Shown: piece by piece, positions 1 to 10,829 of the stretch
Layout of the letters: each line of letters starts with the position of its first letter
Position numbering within the stretch: the first letter of the stretch is position 1
Assembly (NCBI GenBank): GCA_002110485.1
Contig: MOWL01000090.1
Coordinates: 372,001 to 436,000, forward strand
Source: Emergomyces orientalis
Lineage: Eukaryota > Ascomycota > Eurotiomycetes > Onygenales > Ajellomycetaceae
Length of the DNA stretch: 64,000 bases
Direction: 5' to 3'
Notes under the pieces: generated by a model
What the model saw: only the letters and a program-made list of their open reading frames with translations
Told to the model about the DNA's origin: nothing
Database searches by the model: none
Position numbers and translations under genes: made by a program

Positions 1-1715
1 TCGAATTCTTCACGTTTCAATCTTCAAAAGTCGCAATTCATCATGGCTAGGCTTTGCAGCCAGTAGCCAATAGTTCGGCTGGGTAAAATAGCATAACGTA
101 TCAATATAAATTGCATCAACTGGGTTGAATGGCGCAGCCGTGATGCAAGTATCCAATGGCGGAACGTGGGTATATCCTTACCCATCAAATTCAATTGCTA
201 GAATGTCAAAGCCTACGATGCAGATTTGGCGACCAGGCTTCGGATGCAGTATTGAATAATTCTTCCAACAGGCGAGGGGTAAGCCGCAATCAACAGGCCA
301 GATGCCAACCAATTCGAGCAGTGCCAGCTAGGCATTTTAGAGGCGTGGCCTATAATCACAGGAGAATATGCCAGGAAAGGCGAGGGGAATAACCCCAAAA
401 GGGGGTAAGTCATACTCCTAGGCATACCTTAGCTTTGCCTTAGGCTACCTGTAAACCCCAACAATGGGTGTGATTTCAACAAGCCTGGCTATCAGAGAAA
501 GTGGAAGACCTTTCACAACGGAAGACAATCGAGGATTTACCATCCAACCTAATGAGAGCGCGGCCAATGCCGCAAGAATACTTGGGCGTTCTCTCTCTGG
601 GTATCACCTAGCCCTTCTAATAGTCGAAATTATTGGGAAGAGTGAACAGGACCAGCGCCTAGATTTTCCTATTGTTTGTGGCGCGATGTATACAGTGCCA
701 GAAAGGTGTGCCCTATGAAATTAGATCTAAGGGCAGAATAGACCAGAGTGAGAACGACGCTGCGAAGGAATCCATTGACAGACGCGCGCATTTAACTTCG
801 AGAGCTAGAAAGGATCATTTATGTCGTTTCTCCCAATATAAGCTTTTGGAGCCCTCCCAGTTAGCCTCGGGAAAGTGTAAACGGTCGTCTGGGGCGGAGC
901 GCATTTAACCACTCATCCACCATCCATCTTCGTGTGTTGCTTTCATACAGTTGGATACCGGTCATAGGTTAATCAGACAAAAATATATTCTCTGCCCAGC
1001 CTTGTGGCTCACTTCCGTGGATTTTAACAATGATTGCATAGTCGGAGCCGATGCGAGATTTTATCGATTGGTTGATCCTGGGCATTGGCGCGTTTATCTC
1101 GTATTTCGTATCGCGTAGTTACACTACTCGGCAATTTATTAGTGAAAGCCTTTCCCTGAGCTTGTCAACCCCACCAATTCTCCTGACTGCACTTGGACAG
1201 TAGTATTAACGACACCACACAATAGCAGCACGAACTTTCCGACAGGGATGTCTGAGAACGCAGGCTAACTCGTATGGGCCAGGTCGCTATGTCCGACCGA
1301 CGGGTTCTGCCTGGCAAGGTGTCCAGTCGTTCGTATAAGCCTCTCGACCACTCGCGAGGAAGAGTCTAAACGAAATTCTACCGAATGCGGCTAGTCCACA
1401 CCGACCCTGCCGATGTTGATATGGATACAATAAACTTGAATGCTTCAATTGCGCTTCAAGATAGGAGTATATAATTCTATTGAAAGAAGCCATGGCGCAG
1501 TCTTTCTGCATTAGTCCTCTGTATCCAGAGTATTCATTTTGTTTCCTATTGCCAGTCAGCATCTGATATATCAGACTATTTTCTATTTTGCTTACACCTC
1601 CATTTCAAGTTCTCTTCGGTCTTTGGGAATTGAAGGCCTTCATTGATTTCTCTATCATTTTTTTTTTTTTTTTTTTTTTTGATCAACAAACGCCTTAATT
1701 CCTAAATCTGTTGCG
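1..1715. other. Intergenic; no gene recognised
   Basis: Only short unrelated open frames occur here (longest 91 codons), with no family motif or convincing splice pattern. A run of 23 T residues at 1658-1680 lies about 35 bp before the start of the next gene and probably belongs to its promoter or leader. Confidence 0.6.
1658..1680. repeat. T23 homopolymer tract upstream of the RTA1 gene
   Basis: Twenty-three consecutive T residues end 35 bp before the predicted start codon. Poly(dT) tracts commonly exclude nucleosomes in fungal promoters; that role is inferred here. Confidence 0.9.
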
Positions 1716-2929
1716 ATGGGTGGGCCTGGTACTGGTACGTCTCAATTGGCCCTGGGCGATGGAAAACCCTCGTTTGCCTCAAATCAATACTAAATTGTAA
1801 TGACAGAGGGATTTAGTTACTTCCAGTACAAGCCAGTAAAGGGGGTCTCAGCAGTCTTTGCAGTTCTCTGGCTTGTTTCGGGTCTTCTGCATCTATGGCA
1901 GAACAATATGTATGAGAACCCACCTACTTCTCCGAAAATACCAAAGCCAGCACCGGTTTTCTGACCTTTCATTGCATAGGCGATATAAAACGTGGCGGAT
2001 GGGCATGTTACTTCCCTGGGTCTCGCTGGTCTTCGTCATCGGCTATATCCTTCGTGAAGTGGCATCTCACGGCCTCTATGGGAAGCTTGACCTTTTCATC
2101 GCGACGTCATGCTTCCTGTTTTGTGCTCCGTAAGTCCATCCCTGCTACCATTGTCCTATTCAAGGATGGTGGATGGACAGAATCTAGTCGAGCGGCTTTT
2201 CTGACTGACTTCTATAGCCCTATTTACCTCGCCATAAACTCCATCATCTTCGGTCGTGTATTGTACTATGTGCCCTGGCTATCCCCTATGCATCCAGGGC
2301 GCGTGATATCAACCTTCCTTGGATGTGATGTCCTCATCGAAGCTCTGGCCTCCTCTGGAGCATCAATAGCCTCCAACCACAGTCACCCACCAGGTACACA
2401 AAAAGTTGGTGCCATCCTAATCAAGCTGTCGATTCTCGCTCAAATCCCGATTTTCGCCTGCTTTTGCCTGCTCGTCGCTTTTTTCCACCGTCGCTTACAC
2501 AATGCCGGCATCCACGACCCAAAAATACGGAAAGTATTGATAACTCTCTATTTGTCGTGCGGGTTAATGACCATTCGGAATGTATTTCGTGCTGTGGACA
2601 CCTTTGAAGGCTGGGGATCTGCCATGGGACGCACCGAGGCATATTTCTGGTGTCTCGACGCAGTACCCATATTCATCAACACTGTTATTATGAATGTATT
2701 TCCGCCTGCCAGCTGCCTTCCCCGGTCTAATGTGATTTATCTCGCACGGGATGGGAAAACAGAGCGCATTGGCCCAGGCTGGGTTGATGACAGACACTTT
2801 CTCTTAACTGTTTTTGACCCGTTTGACCTCGCCGGAATGGCAAAGGGAAAAGACAAGAAGACTGCGTTTTGGGAAGATGATGGGGTCTCTTTGCATGATA
2901 ATTCGGATACGCACCCTCTCGCGGCTTGA
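1716..2929 (+). CDS. RTA1-family seven-helix membrane protein
   Basis: Exons 1716-1734, 1807-1909, 1980-2129 and 2218-2929 join in frame to 327 aa; introns of 72, 70 and 88 nt have GTACGT, GTATGA and GTAAGT donors. The product matches the RTA1/lipid-translocating exporter family, which is linked in yeast to 7-aminocholesterol, azole and sphingoid-base tolerance at the plasma membrane. Seen in the sequence: an early FSYFQYKP segment, helix 1 with VFAVLWLVSGLLHL, GYILREV before the third helix, FCAPPIYLAINSIIFGR across the last intron, and TIRNVFRAVDTFEGW followed by TEAYFWCLDAVPIF, which are the conserved RTA1 positions. The C-terminus is hydrophilic and probably cytosolic. The exon-1 start gives a short MGGPGTE N-terminus; it is the only nearby ATG that splices in frame. 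A second, quite different RTA1 gene lies at 22.3-23.6 kb. Substrate unknown. Confidence 0.88.
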
Positions 2930-3870
2930 AAATTTGGGGTTCCGAAAGACGTATATAGATAGTATCGCCTCATTGTTTAATTTTCGCGTTGTTCTAATAT
3001 TTATTATTATACTAGTATCTATGTATTCGGCGTCCTGCCTCCTTTTTTTTTTTCTTTTCTGCCAGTGTTCTGGAAATGTTTCTAACTTACCCCTTCAACG
3101 TTCCCCCACCCTGTTTGGCCTAGTTCAATCGTATCAAACCAAGTCCATGTAATTATTCAATCTGATCATATTTCGGAATGGATCTCATAAAATGGCCATA
3201 AGGACAACTGATGCTGATTTTGCAAAGGCATTAACTATAAATAATATCAATATATTACCGTAAGTAGTAGTATGTTGTAGATGAAATGCCACCGTGGTGG
3301 AAAGAGGATGGCTCTCAAGTTTTGAAAGTATTTTGGTGCAACTGAAGTCCTTCCATATGCCAGCTAGTTATCTCGGCCCTACCGACTGCGTCGGGTTTAA
3401 GTGACCAGCCAACAATTCTTCCTTCACCGATATTCCACCCGAAGATCAAGCAGTAAACGGCTTCGAACGTTTTTGTTTAGCGGAATGCCTCAAGCGTTTT
3501 TGGGCTTAGCCTTTAACTATGTGAGAGCCAAGCTCTTGGCTCCGGTGGTCAAACTAGGCATGAATCTGGATACGGGGCAGTTCTGGGCGACCTTTTTCTT
3601 TTCAGCCATAACGCCGTCACCCGAGAGCGTTGAACTACATGTATGCTGCAAACATGTGTTCTGATGAATGAATATATAACCCCCGGTTGTTGCGTCCTTG
3701 TGGGACAACAATGTTTGGAACCTCTGACTCAGAGCGTAGAGTCGCTATACTCCTTCCGCGCTGTTTGCCACTAAAAGACCTCTTTTGAGCTTTAATTATT
3801 GAAGGGTACTGATAGTTGTCCTTGAAATCACCAAACCTGCCCTCTTCTTCTCGAATGCGGCCTCGGTGAA
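2930..3870. other. Intergenic; no gene recognised
   Basis: AT-rich sequence between the RTA1 gene and the F-box remnant. The short frames at 3401-3664 (+) and 3635-3922 (-) overlap each other on opposite strands and show no known motif. Confidence 0.55.
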
Positions 3871-5067
3871 TTGCCTCCATTGACTCCTCCGGACCCAACC
3901 GATAACAACGTAGTTCCATCACGATGTCGCCCAGCCCAAAATTCGGAATACATTTACTGTTTCCACTCTCCTTGTTGGTTGCATCTGAGTGCTGAGCAAC
4001 CGAAGATGAAGCCCATCCACATATATAACTTGGCTCTGTCCCTTACACCTCTTCCCGGGTTTTTCACGTTAATCCAGAAAGCGACGGGTTCGCATTTTTG
4101 CGAGCCCTGAACCGGCTAGCTTCAAGGAATTAATTCGATCAGAGCAAGGGCGCAGGAGTTCGGATCTCTCGGACCTGGCCAAACTGCTACGAGGCGTCTG
4201 GACTTGGCTGCCGGCTGAAATTATCTCCATGATTTGGAAGTATCTTCAATCCTGTCCAGCCTGATCATTACTCTCTGTCGCGGCTGGCGGAGCGATAGGT
4301 CTCCTGGAAAAGATCACCCCATGTGAAAGTGGACAGAACAACCATATATTTTGAACCGTTACATCTCTGCTCACCTTATACGTATCACAGGTGCGGGCTA
4401 TATCTGTGGATGAGATGATGGAGAGAAATTTTGGGGACACCGAAGGCCCAGACATCACGCATTTCATTCACATCACCGATTGTCGCGGTGACAGTCACTT
4501 TCGGACTGTACCGGATTCGGCAGATGCAGCTTCACTGCTGTGACGGGTCCTTGAGATCGGTTGGAGATCAACCCCAGCATCTAAACGGATATAATTAGAC
4601 GGGTATTATAAATCGCAACATGCGATATCATACCTCCAACTGTGGTGGGATGTAGGATTGATTCAATACACGATTCCTCGTTTAAGAACTGACAGATAAT
4701 CTAGGGACTTAAATTGTATGCAATCGACAGCCTACGAGCAGACCCACCCCCTTTCCATGACCGGTTCTTATGGGATTGTGATGATCCTATTTCGGCAACA
4801 AAAGCGCTTCCTGCAGAGATGTACTATGCACACCCTCGCTGTACCGGCATGATAATCACCTTTACGGATGACACCCAGGAGATTCTTGGCCAGTGGCATG
4901 AATCACTACCGTCGAACCAGCTTATTATTCATGAAGCAAAGAACGGAGCAGGGCCCCTTGATAAACTTCACTTTAAGTTGTCTTATGAAATCGGATTCAC
5001 AGTATTTCGTGAAGCTAGATTGTTTCCCGTATCCAATAATTCCAATGGGATTGTTAAGGATATATAA
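3871..5067 (+). pseudogene. Decayed F-box-type protein gene
   Basis: Around 4155-4260 one plus frame reads LRGVWTWLPAEIISMIW, which looks like the opening of a fungal F-box (LPxEIxxMI). It is cut by an in-frame TGA at about 4261. Shortly after, at about 4350-4410 and in another frame, come RITGAGYICG and a following FWGHRRPR stretch, resembling the GxxYISG..LGY region of large Eurotiomycete F-box proteins. An open frame at 4714-5067 then has GMIITFTDDTQEILGQWHES, like the C-terminal LGQW segment of the same proteins. Frame changes and stops between these pieces argue for a pseudogene. Unusual introns could still rescue part of it. F-box proteins are substrate adaptors of SCF ubiquitin ligases. 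The assignment is by motif impression, not alignment; borders are approximate. Confidence 0.45.
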
Positions 5068-6764
5068 GCTATATCGTGAGTGCTGCCATTCTTCCCTTCC
5101 GCTGGGTCTCTGCCAAGCCTACTCTAACATAGGGCCAGGATGCTATATTATAGTGGTTTTCAGAATGCTCTGATGTGATCCTTTCCGAGAACAAGGGCGA
5201 TGACAGGTCAGGGCAGGATGAGAATTCGGTGACGTCCAGTGATAGTGATTCTTCTGTTGTTATATCAGACATATAGATATCTTCGCTCGGCAATTGAGTT
5301 TTAATAATACTCCTGATGATCGAACTCTATTTACATTACTTGATGCTGGATATCCGTCCGTCAAAGCAGCGGCCCGGGAATTTCGAGGGCGGAGTTGACC
5401 ACCATTACGTTTTCGGATGATTTAGCATTTTGTTCTCAAAAATAATATACCTTAATTTCGGGTAACTTTTCGCGTAAACAACGACTTTGGGCAGGATTTA
5501 CGTATTCTGTGCCTATATATCTATGTATGAAAATGGGGTAAAACCCTTGCGTCAAAAGTACTGGCAGAAACGGATGTGCCGAGAACATCATTCAGGAGGC
5601 GACGAAAGGAACTTGAATTAGACATGGTATTATTCACACTAGATTATTAGTCTAGGCTCTACAGGCCCCAGCTAATCTTTCATCATCCGTAATATCATTT
5701 CTCGCTGCAACATGCCACTAATTAATTATTCCAAGCTCTCACGCTACTGCCATGGATTTGTTGTTTTATCGACTACAGGTATGGAAAGGGGACGAGAAGA
5801 AAACTAGGAAGCTCCATTCTCCCTTTGCCCTTCTTATCCTTAAAGTATCTAGATCCTCGTCACCCTCATGATAAAAAAAAATGTCGATAGGTGCCGGCAG
5901 TGAGTGATTGTTTGTGCTGCTTCTCCTGAAAGGATCCCTGTAATATATGTAATTTATATCTAGAACTGGGAACTGGCCCCACTGTGTGAAATTGGCAGCT
6001 GGTGCAGAACCTGGGAGAAAAAGGCACTTGTGTCAGCCAACCAGAGAGAGAGTCATACTAGAAGATACACAGACTGACAGGAGACGGAGACTTGCCGTAA
6101 ATACACGTACCATACCTTAAATGACCCGCAGAGCGTGCCGTTGCCAAGCCGCTAGCGCGTGTATGCGTCCTGTCATAACGCTGCCCACTCCACCGACTGT
6201 GTCTCCGCCAACGTCTATTCTCCTCCTCGTCTCACCATCTCAACCTCCAAACATCTTCACCTCAACCTCATCTTCAACCTCCTCCTCGAACCTCCTCCTC
6301 AAACCTCCCTCCCCCTTCCTCCCCCCGTCCTTGACACCGCCCCCTGGCCGCCACTCGTTCTGTTTTATCTCCCTTCCCCCACTGTCGCTGCTTCGAGTCA
6401 GCGCTCGTTTCTTTTTCGGTTGGGAGGATTGGTCAATTTGGTGGGTTCATGTTTGTTTGAATCGCCTCTTACGACCACGACCGCTGCCCAATGTTTCGCC
6501 TATCTTATCGCGACTGCGGCACCCAAGCCTCCGCTTTTGGCTAATTGGCAGTTTCCCCCTTCGTTGTGTCAATCAATACGACTACCCAACTGTCCGATAT
6601 CTCTCCATCTATTCTCCATGATCCATATATCAGTTTCGTGTCCACCTCGTATCCCAGATCGTTGGTCTCCCCACCCTGCTGCGCAATTGGTCTCGACAAG
6701 GACAGGCTCCACCGCTTTTGCTCCCACTGGCCGCTGGTGACGCGCGACTGGAATTGGCGACATC
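5068..6764. other. Intergenic plus probable 5' leader of palI
   Basis: 5068-6100 is AT-rich without recognisable genes. From about 6180 to 6360 the plus strand is strongly pyrimidine-rich (CCTCCTC-type tracts), typical of a fungal core promoter and leader. The long open frames at 6121-6740 lie in this biased sequence and resemble no protein family. They could act as upstream ORFs for the palI transcript, but this cannot be settled by reading. Confidence 0.5.
6143..6348. promoter_or_regulatory. Two PacC-consensus hexamers upstream of palI
   Basis: GCCAAG at 6143-6148 and CCTGGC (the complement of GCCAGG) at 6343-6348 match the PacC consensus GCCARG. PacC is the transcription factor activated by the Pal pathway to which the downstream gene belongs. 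A hexamer with one degenerate base is common by chance, so this is only a candidate feedback element. Confidence 0.2.
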
Positions 6765-9017
6765 ATGCTGCTACGGCCAGCAACTCCGCTCTCGGTTCTC
6801 CTCCTCACCGCGTTTGTGCTATTACTGCTTTCTGTGTTGTCGACACCCGTTGTCAAGTCGATTCCTCTAGCTAGTGTTGATGACATTAAGTTTGGCATTT
6901 TTGGATATTGTGTGGGCAGCGATTGCACACCTATCCATGTGGGGTATTCTTCAAGTGAGTGTTCGTGAAGTCGTGAAATATTTTTTACTTCGACACTCTG
7001 TAGTGCAACGACCCAAGGCTATCTAGATAATTTGAGGCCCGACTAATGCTGATGGTGTATTTACTTTGCAGATGGACCATTCAACGATGCGTCCCGAGAT
7101 GGAGATTTCAGCCTCCCGTCGAGCGTTCGTCATTCGCTATCGTCCCTGTTAATCGTCCATCCAGTTGCTGCATTCCTCACTCTTACGTGCTTCGGCTTGG
7201 CAGCTGCGGCCCATTTCCACTCCCCATCTCATTCGCCTAGATATCTCCTTGGTCTTCTCATCCTACTCCTGCCAACTCTTCTCGTATCGCTTCTTGCATT
7301 TCTTGTTGATATCCTTCTCTTCGTACCTCATCTAGAATGGGGAGGGTGGGTGGTCCTTGCAGCAACAATAATGATCACCGCAAGCGGGGTACTCACTTGT
7401 GCTATGCGACGAACGCTCGTAAGCCGAAAAGCTAGGAAGAAACGGATAGCAGAAAATGCAGAAATGAGCGGAGAGAATTTCTATAACCGTCAAAATGTTA
7501 TAAAATTGGATCCTCCGCCAATTATAACGGACCAAAACGAGGTTGCTATTGACAACGTACCTCCACCGGACTCTCTTCCAGCGTTTGCACGCTTTGAAGC
7601 CAATTCAAGGTCACCTGATGATGACAGACGGCCGTTAAATCCTGGCAGCCCGGCTAGCGTGAGCCCGGATGGCGCAAACACCCGCCCCCAAGATGACAGA
7701 CGTAGCCCCCTGGGGCATGAAGGCAGGCCTTACAACCCTCCTGTTGACGAATACGGTAATCCTCTTTCACAGGGACCGGCCGGGTTTGGACCACCCCAGA
7801 TGCGAGGACCCCGATCAGATCCTAGATTACGGAATCAATATTCAGATGGTAGTATGAGATCCCAGCGCGGCCGTGGATATGCGTATGGACCACCTCGCGG
7901 GAGGGGTGGATACCTGATGAGAGGTCGAGGAGGTCCATACCGTGGTCCAAGAGGGCCACCTCCCCATGGCTATGGAATGCGCGGTAGAGGAGGTCCGATG
8001 GGCCCGGGAATGATGGGTAGAGGCCGAGGACCACCTCCCGGTTACCCACCAGAAATGTTAGATGAATACGCCCCCTATAGGGCCAGTCCTTCCAATACCG
8101 ACGGATACGGAAATCCAGGTAATCACGCTGACTATGGTTATGATGGTGCGCGAGGCCCATCTCCAGTGGGGATCGGATATAGTTCTGGTCGGGATATGGA
8201 GATGCAACCTGGGCTGGGCGCGGGTCCAGTAGTGGATCACGGACATGAGCCTCGTATTCAAATGGGTGATGCCGTCACCCGGGGGCTCATTGGTCTTCAT
8301 CCTGAGGAACAAACTAATCCACACGATCGAAGCCCAACTAGCCTGTACAATGAACAAGCGTAAGCCAACTCAGCCAATTAGAATTCAATTTTTTCGCATT
8401 ATTCACTCTAACTTAATACATACAGCGACTATATTCCACCCCGAGCGGCGTGGGAGGAACCTTTACGGGAACCCACGCTTCCAGTGATCGAACGCGAGTC
8501 ACCTAGCCCGCATGGTCGACTATCTGACCCAAGTAATTCCGAACTGCACGCCGGAAACAACAGGCATTCACCAATTGCCCGTTCCACCTCACGGGGTGAT
8601 TATTACGAAGATGTTGAGCCACGTTTCGCGGATTCCGCTGATATGCCCACTGCACTGACCCCTAGATCTACAAGTGAGCTACAACCGAGAACATCCTTCG
8701 AAGATCTGCCTGAGGGTGCCCACTCACCCGCCGCCAGTGAAACCAGTCACTTCACCTCTATATCCCAACGCGGCGTAAACCCGAAGTGGCGGGCCCCAGA
8801 AGTTGAAAGCAGACGTGACAAGCAAAGACGGCAGGATATCCTACTGGGCAATAATCCAGATTTTGAAATTCCAGCAGGGAGAGGTCGTGGTGGGGGGCTG
8901 GGTAGTAGGAGAAAGCCAGCGTCGCCGGCAATGCCGTCCATTCCAGCCACGCCCCCAATGCTGAACAATGGTCTGAATGATGGCGGCGGCAGATATCCTA
9001 CACCTACACCTCCGTGA
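6765..9017 (+). CDS. palI: PalI/Rim9 ambient-pH signalling membrane protein
   Basis: Exons 6765-6954, 7072-8359 and 8426-9017 give 689 aa; introns of 117 and 66 nt have GTGAGT and GTAAGC donors. PalI/Rim9 is a SUR7-like plasma-membrane protein that assists PalH (Rim21) in sensing alkaline pH upstream of PacC processing. The N-terminus has helix 1 (about residues 6-30), an extracellular loop with YCVGSDCTP, then helices near 89-109, 121-146 and 155-175, the family's four-helix layout. The cytoplasmic tail of over 500 aa is disordered and Pro/Gly/Arg-rich. Residues about 328-388 hold repeated RGRGG/GRGRG units, followed by acidic and proline-rich stretches and a second small RGRGGG patch near the C-terminus. 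The ATG was chosen because it starts directly at the first helix. The tail is long for the family, and tails vary greatly between species. Confidence 0.9.
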
Positions 9018-10829
9018 TGCTCGATTCTCTTTATCCCCTTTTTGATTTAGTTCTGGACTTTTATTGTCGATTTTTATTTGGATCCGATCCCCGAGTTGAT
9101 TTCTTCCATGTGACCATTTGGGTAGGTTTCCTATCGCATGATGAGCTCTGCTTGGGTACTATTTTGGGTACTATTTTGCAAGCTGTTTCAATTATACTGC
9201 GTACCTTTGATGCATTTTGGTAACCGCCATTTACATTACCGACGGGCCGCACCGTATACGCCAAATGCAAACACGCCTAACCCAACACGACTTCTGCTTC
9301 CTGTATTTTGCGCACAATTTATCACTTCACAAAAACAATACCCCATTTCCTACCTGAGTGTTGCGCTTTACGTTCCCCAATATTTTATTTCGTGGACATT
9401 ATTTTCTCGTTTTCCCCCTTGCGCATCGTACGTGTACATTCGAATCTCTCAGCTTCCGATGCTGCTTGTTTGTGTATATCTTATTATCGGGTTACCGCTT
9501 CTCTCTGATTCTCTGTATCTTGTTCTTTTTTTTTTTTTTTTTTTTTATTTTCAAATCCTTCCCGTCAGCCTTTTACCTTCTATGTCATCACCTTTGGAGG
9601 TGGAGCAGAGAGTCACGGCACATTCAACCTTTTCGTTCTTCTTTGTTCCATATATGTATTTCTGTGCTTTTCTTTTTGTTCTTCTTTACCATCTGTTATT
9701 TACTCCCCTTTTTGGGAAATTGAAATGGTGCATCGGCGTCAGCTCTATGTATTGATGATTTTTGATGTTTTGCTTTGACTTGGGCTTCTACAGACCTTCC
9801 TGGGTGAAACTATTGCGTTTTGCAAAATTTTCCTGGGCACATTAGGATGGGATGGATGGGATATAGTGTAACCTTTTTTGTTCCTTTTGCAAATCAATTG
9901 CTTGTTGGGTTCTGGATTTTTTCTCCTTTGTCCTTTTGTCATCAAATATTATTTGCTCTCAATGCAATGTGCATGCAGCTTCATCTACATTTGAAATACC
10001 ATTAGAGGGACCTTTCTTTCTATTATGTCAGTCTTTTTGGTTTTTTTTTGTTTTTTTTTTTTTTTTTTTTTTTGTTGAACTGTTGAAAAAATTCAACTCC
10101 GGATTAAAAGAAGATGCAAGAAGAGCTCATGCTGCTACTACGCATTACACTCAATCGAAATTTCTAATTGTCTCTTTCTAAATCTTAAATTTCGCCTTAT
10201 GTAGTTTACCATTTCCCTGAGACCTGCTAACTATCTGCTTTCATACTTCATCATGTTTCTGTTCTTTCAAGCACTCAGGGTTGTCAATACTAGTAAAAAG
10301 TTACACACAGATCATAAGTTAGGGCGAAAACTTAATTTCTGGTGCACCGCGCAAGTTAATTCCATTAGCTTTATTGTTACCCCTGGCCATCTCCCCAACT
10401 CCAGCAGTGATAGAAACTCATCATCGGAAATTCTTGAGTGGTGCTAGCTACGAAGGGTTCTTATTTCTCTTCTATTCGCTTACGTCATTGATATTTTTTC
10501 GCATTAATTTCATGTATTTTCAATTTGAATTTGAACTGTCTCGGGTAAAATCATCCTATCGCGTTCCTGCATGTAAAAAATTGCAGCATTGGATCAGCAT
10601 TTGCTAGCATCTTCCACTTTTGAGGCCTCCAGCCAGCAGCAAAATATCCGTCCTCCCACCACACCTATCCATCTGCATAAACATATAAAACTAAGCCCAA
10701 GGGGGGCCCCTTTTAACAATTCTGAAATTCTGAAAGTACAGCAGACACACCATGACACCCTATCAAAAGGGCGAAACCACCAAAATTCAAAGCGAACAAG
10801 AATAAAAGAACCGCCCAAAGGTCGCGAAG
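9018..10829. other. Intergenic; T-rich 3' region of palI and promoter of the next gene
   Basis: Very T-rich on the plus strand, with T21 at 9526-9546 and T23 at 10051-10073. A direct repeat of TGGGTACTATTT lies near 9153-9178. The open frames at 9138-9755 read through poly-T (runs of Phe) and lack an ATG-based gene structure, so I treat them as non-coding. No RNA gene was recognised. Confidence 0.6.

Noticed and set aside
9138..9755. 205-codon open frame and overlapping frames after palI
   Set aside because: It reads through poly-T (runs of Phe), has no domain, and sits in the 3' flank of palI.
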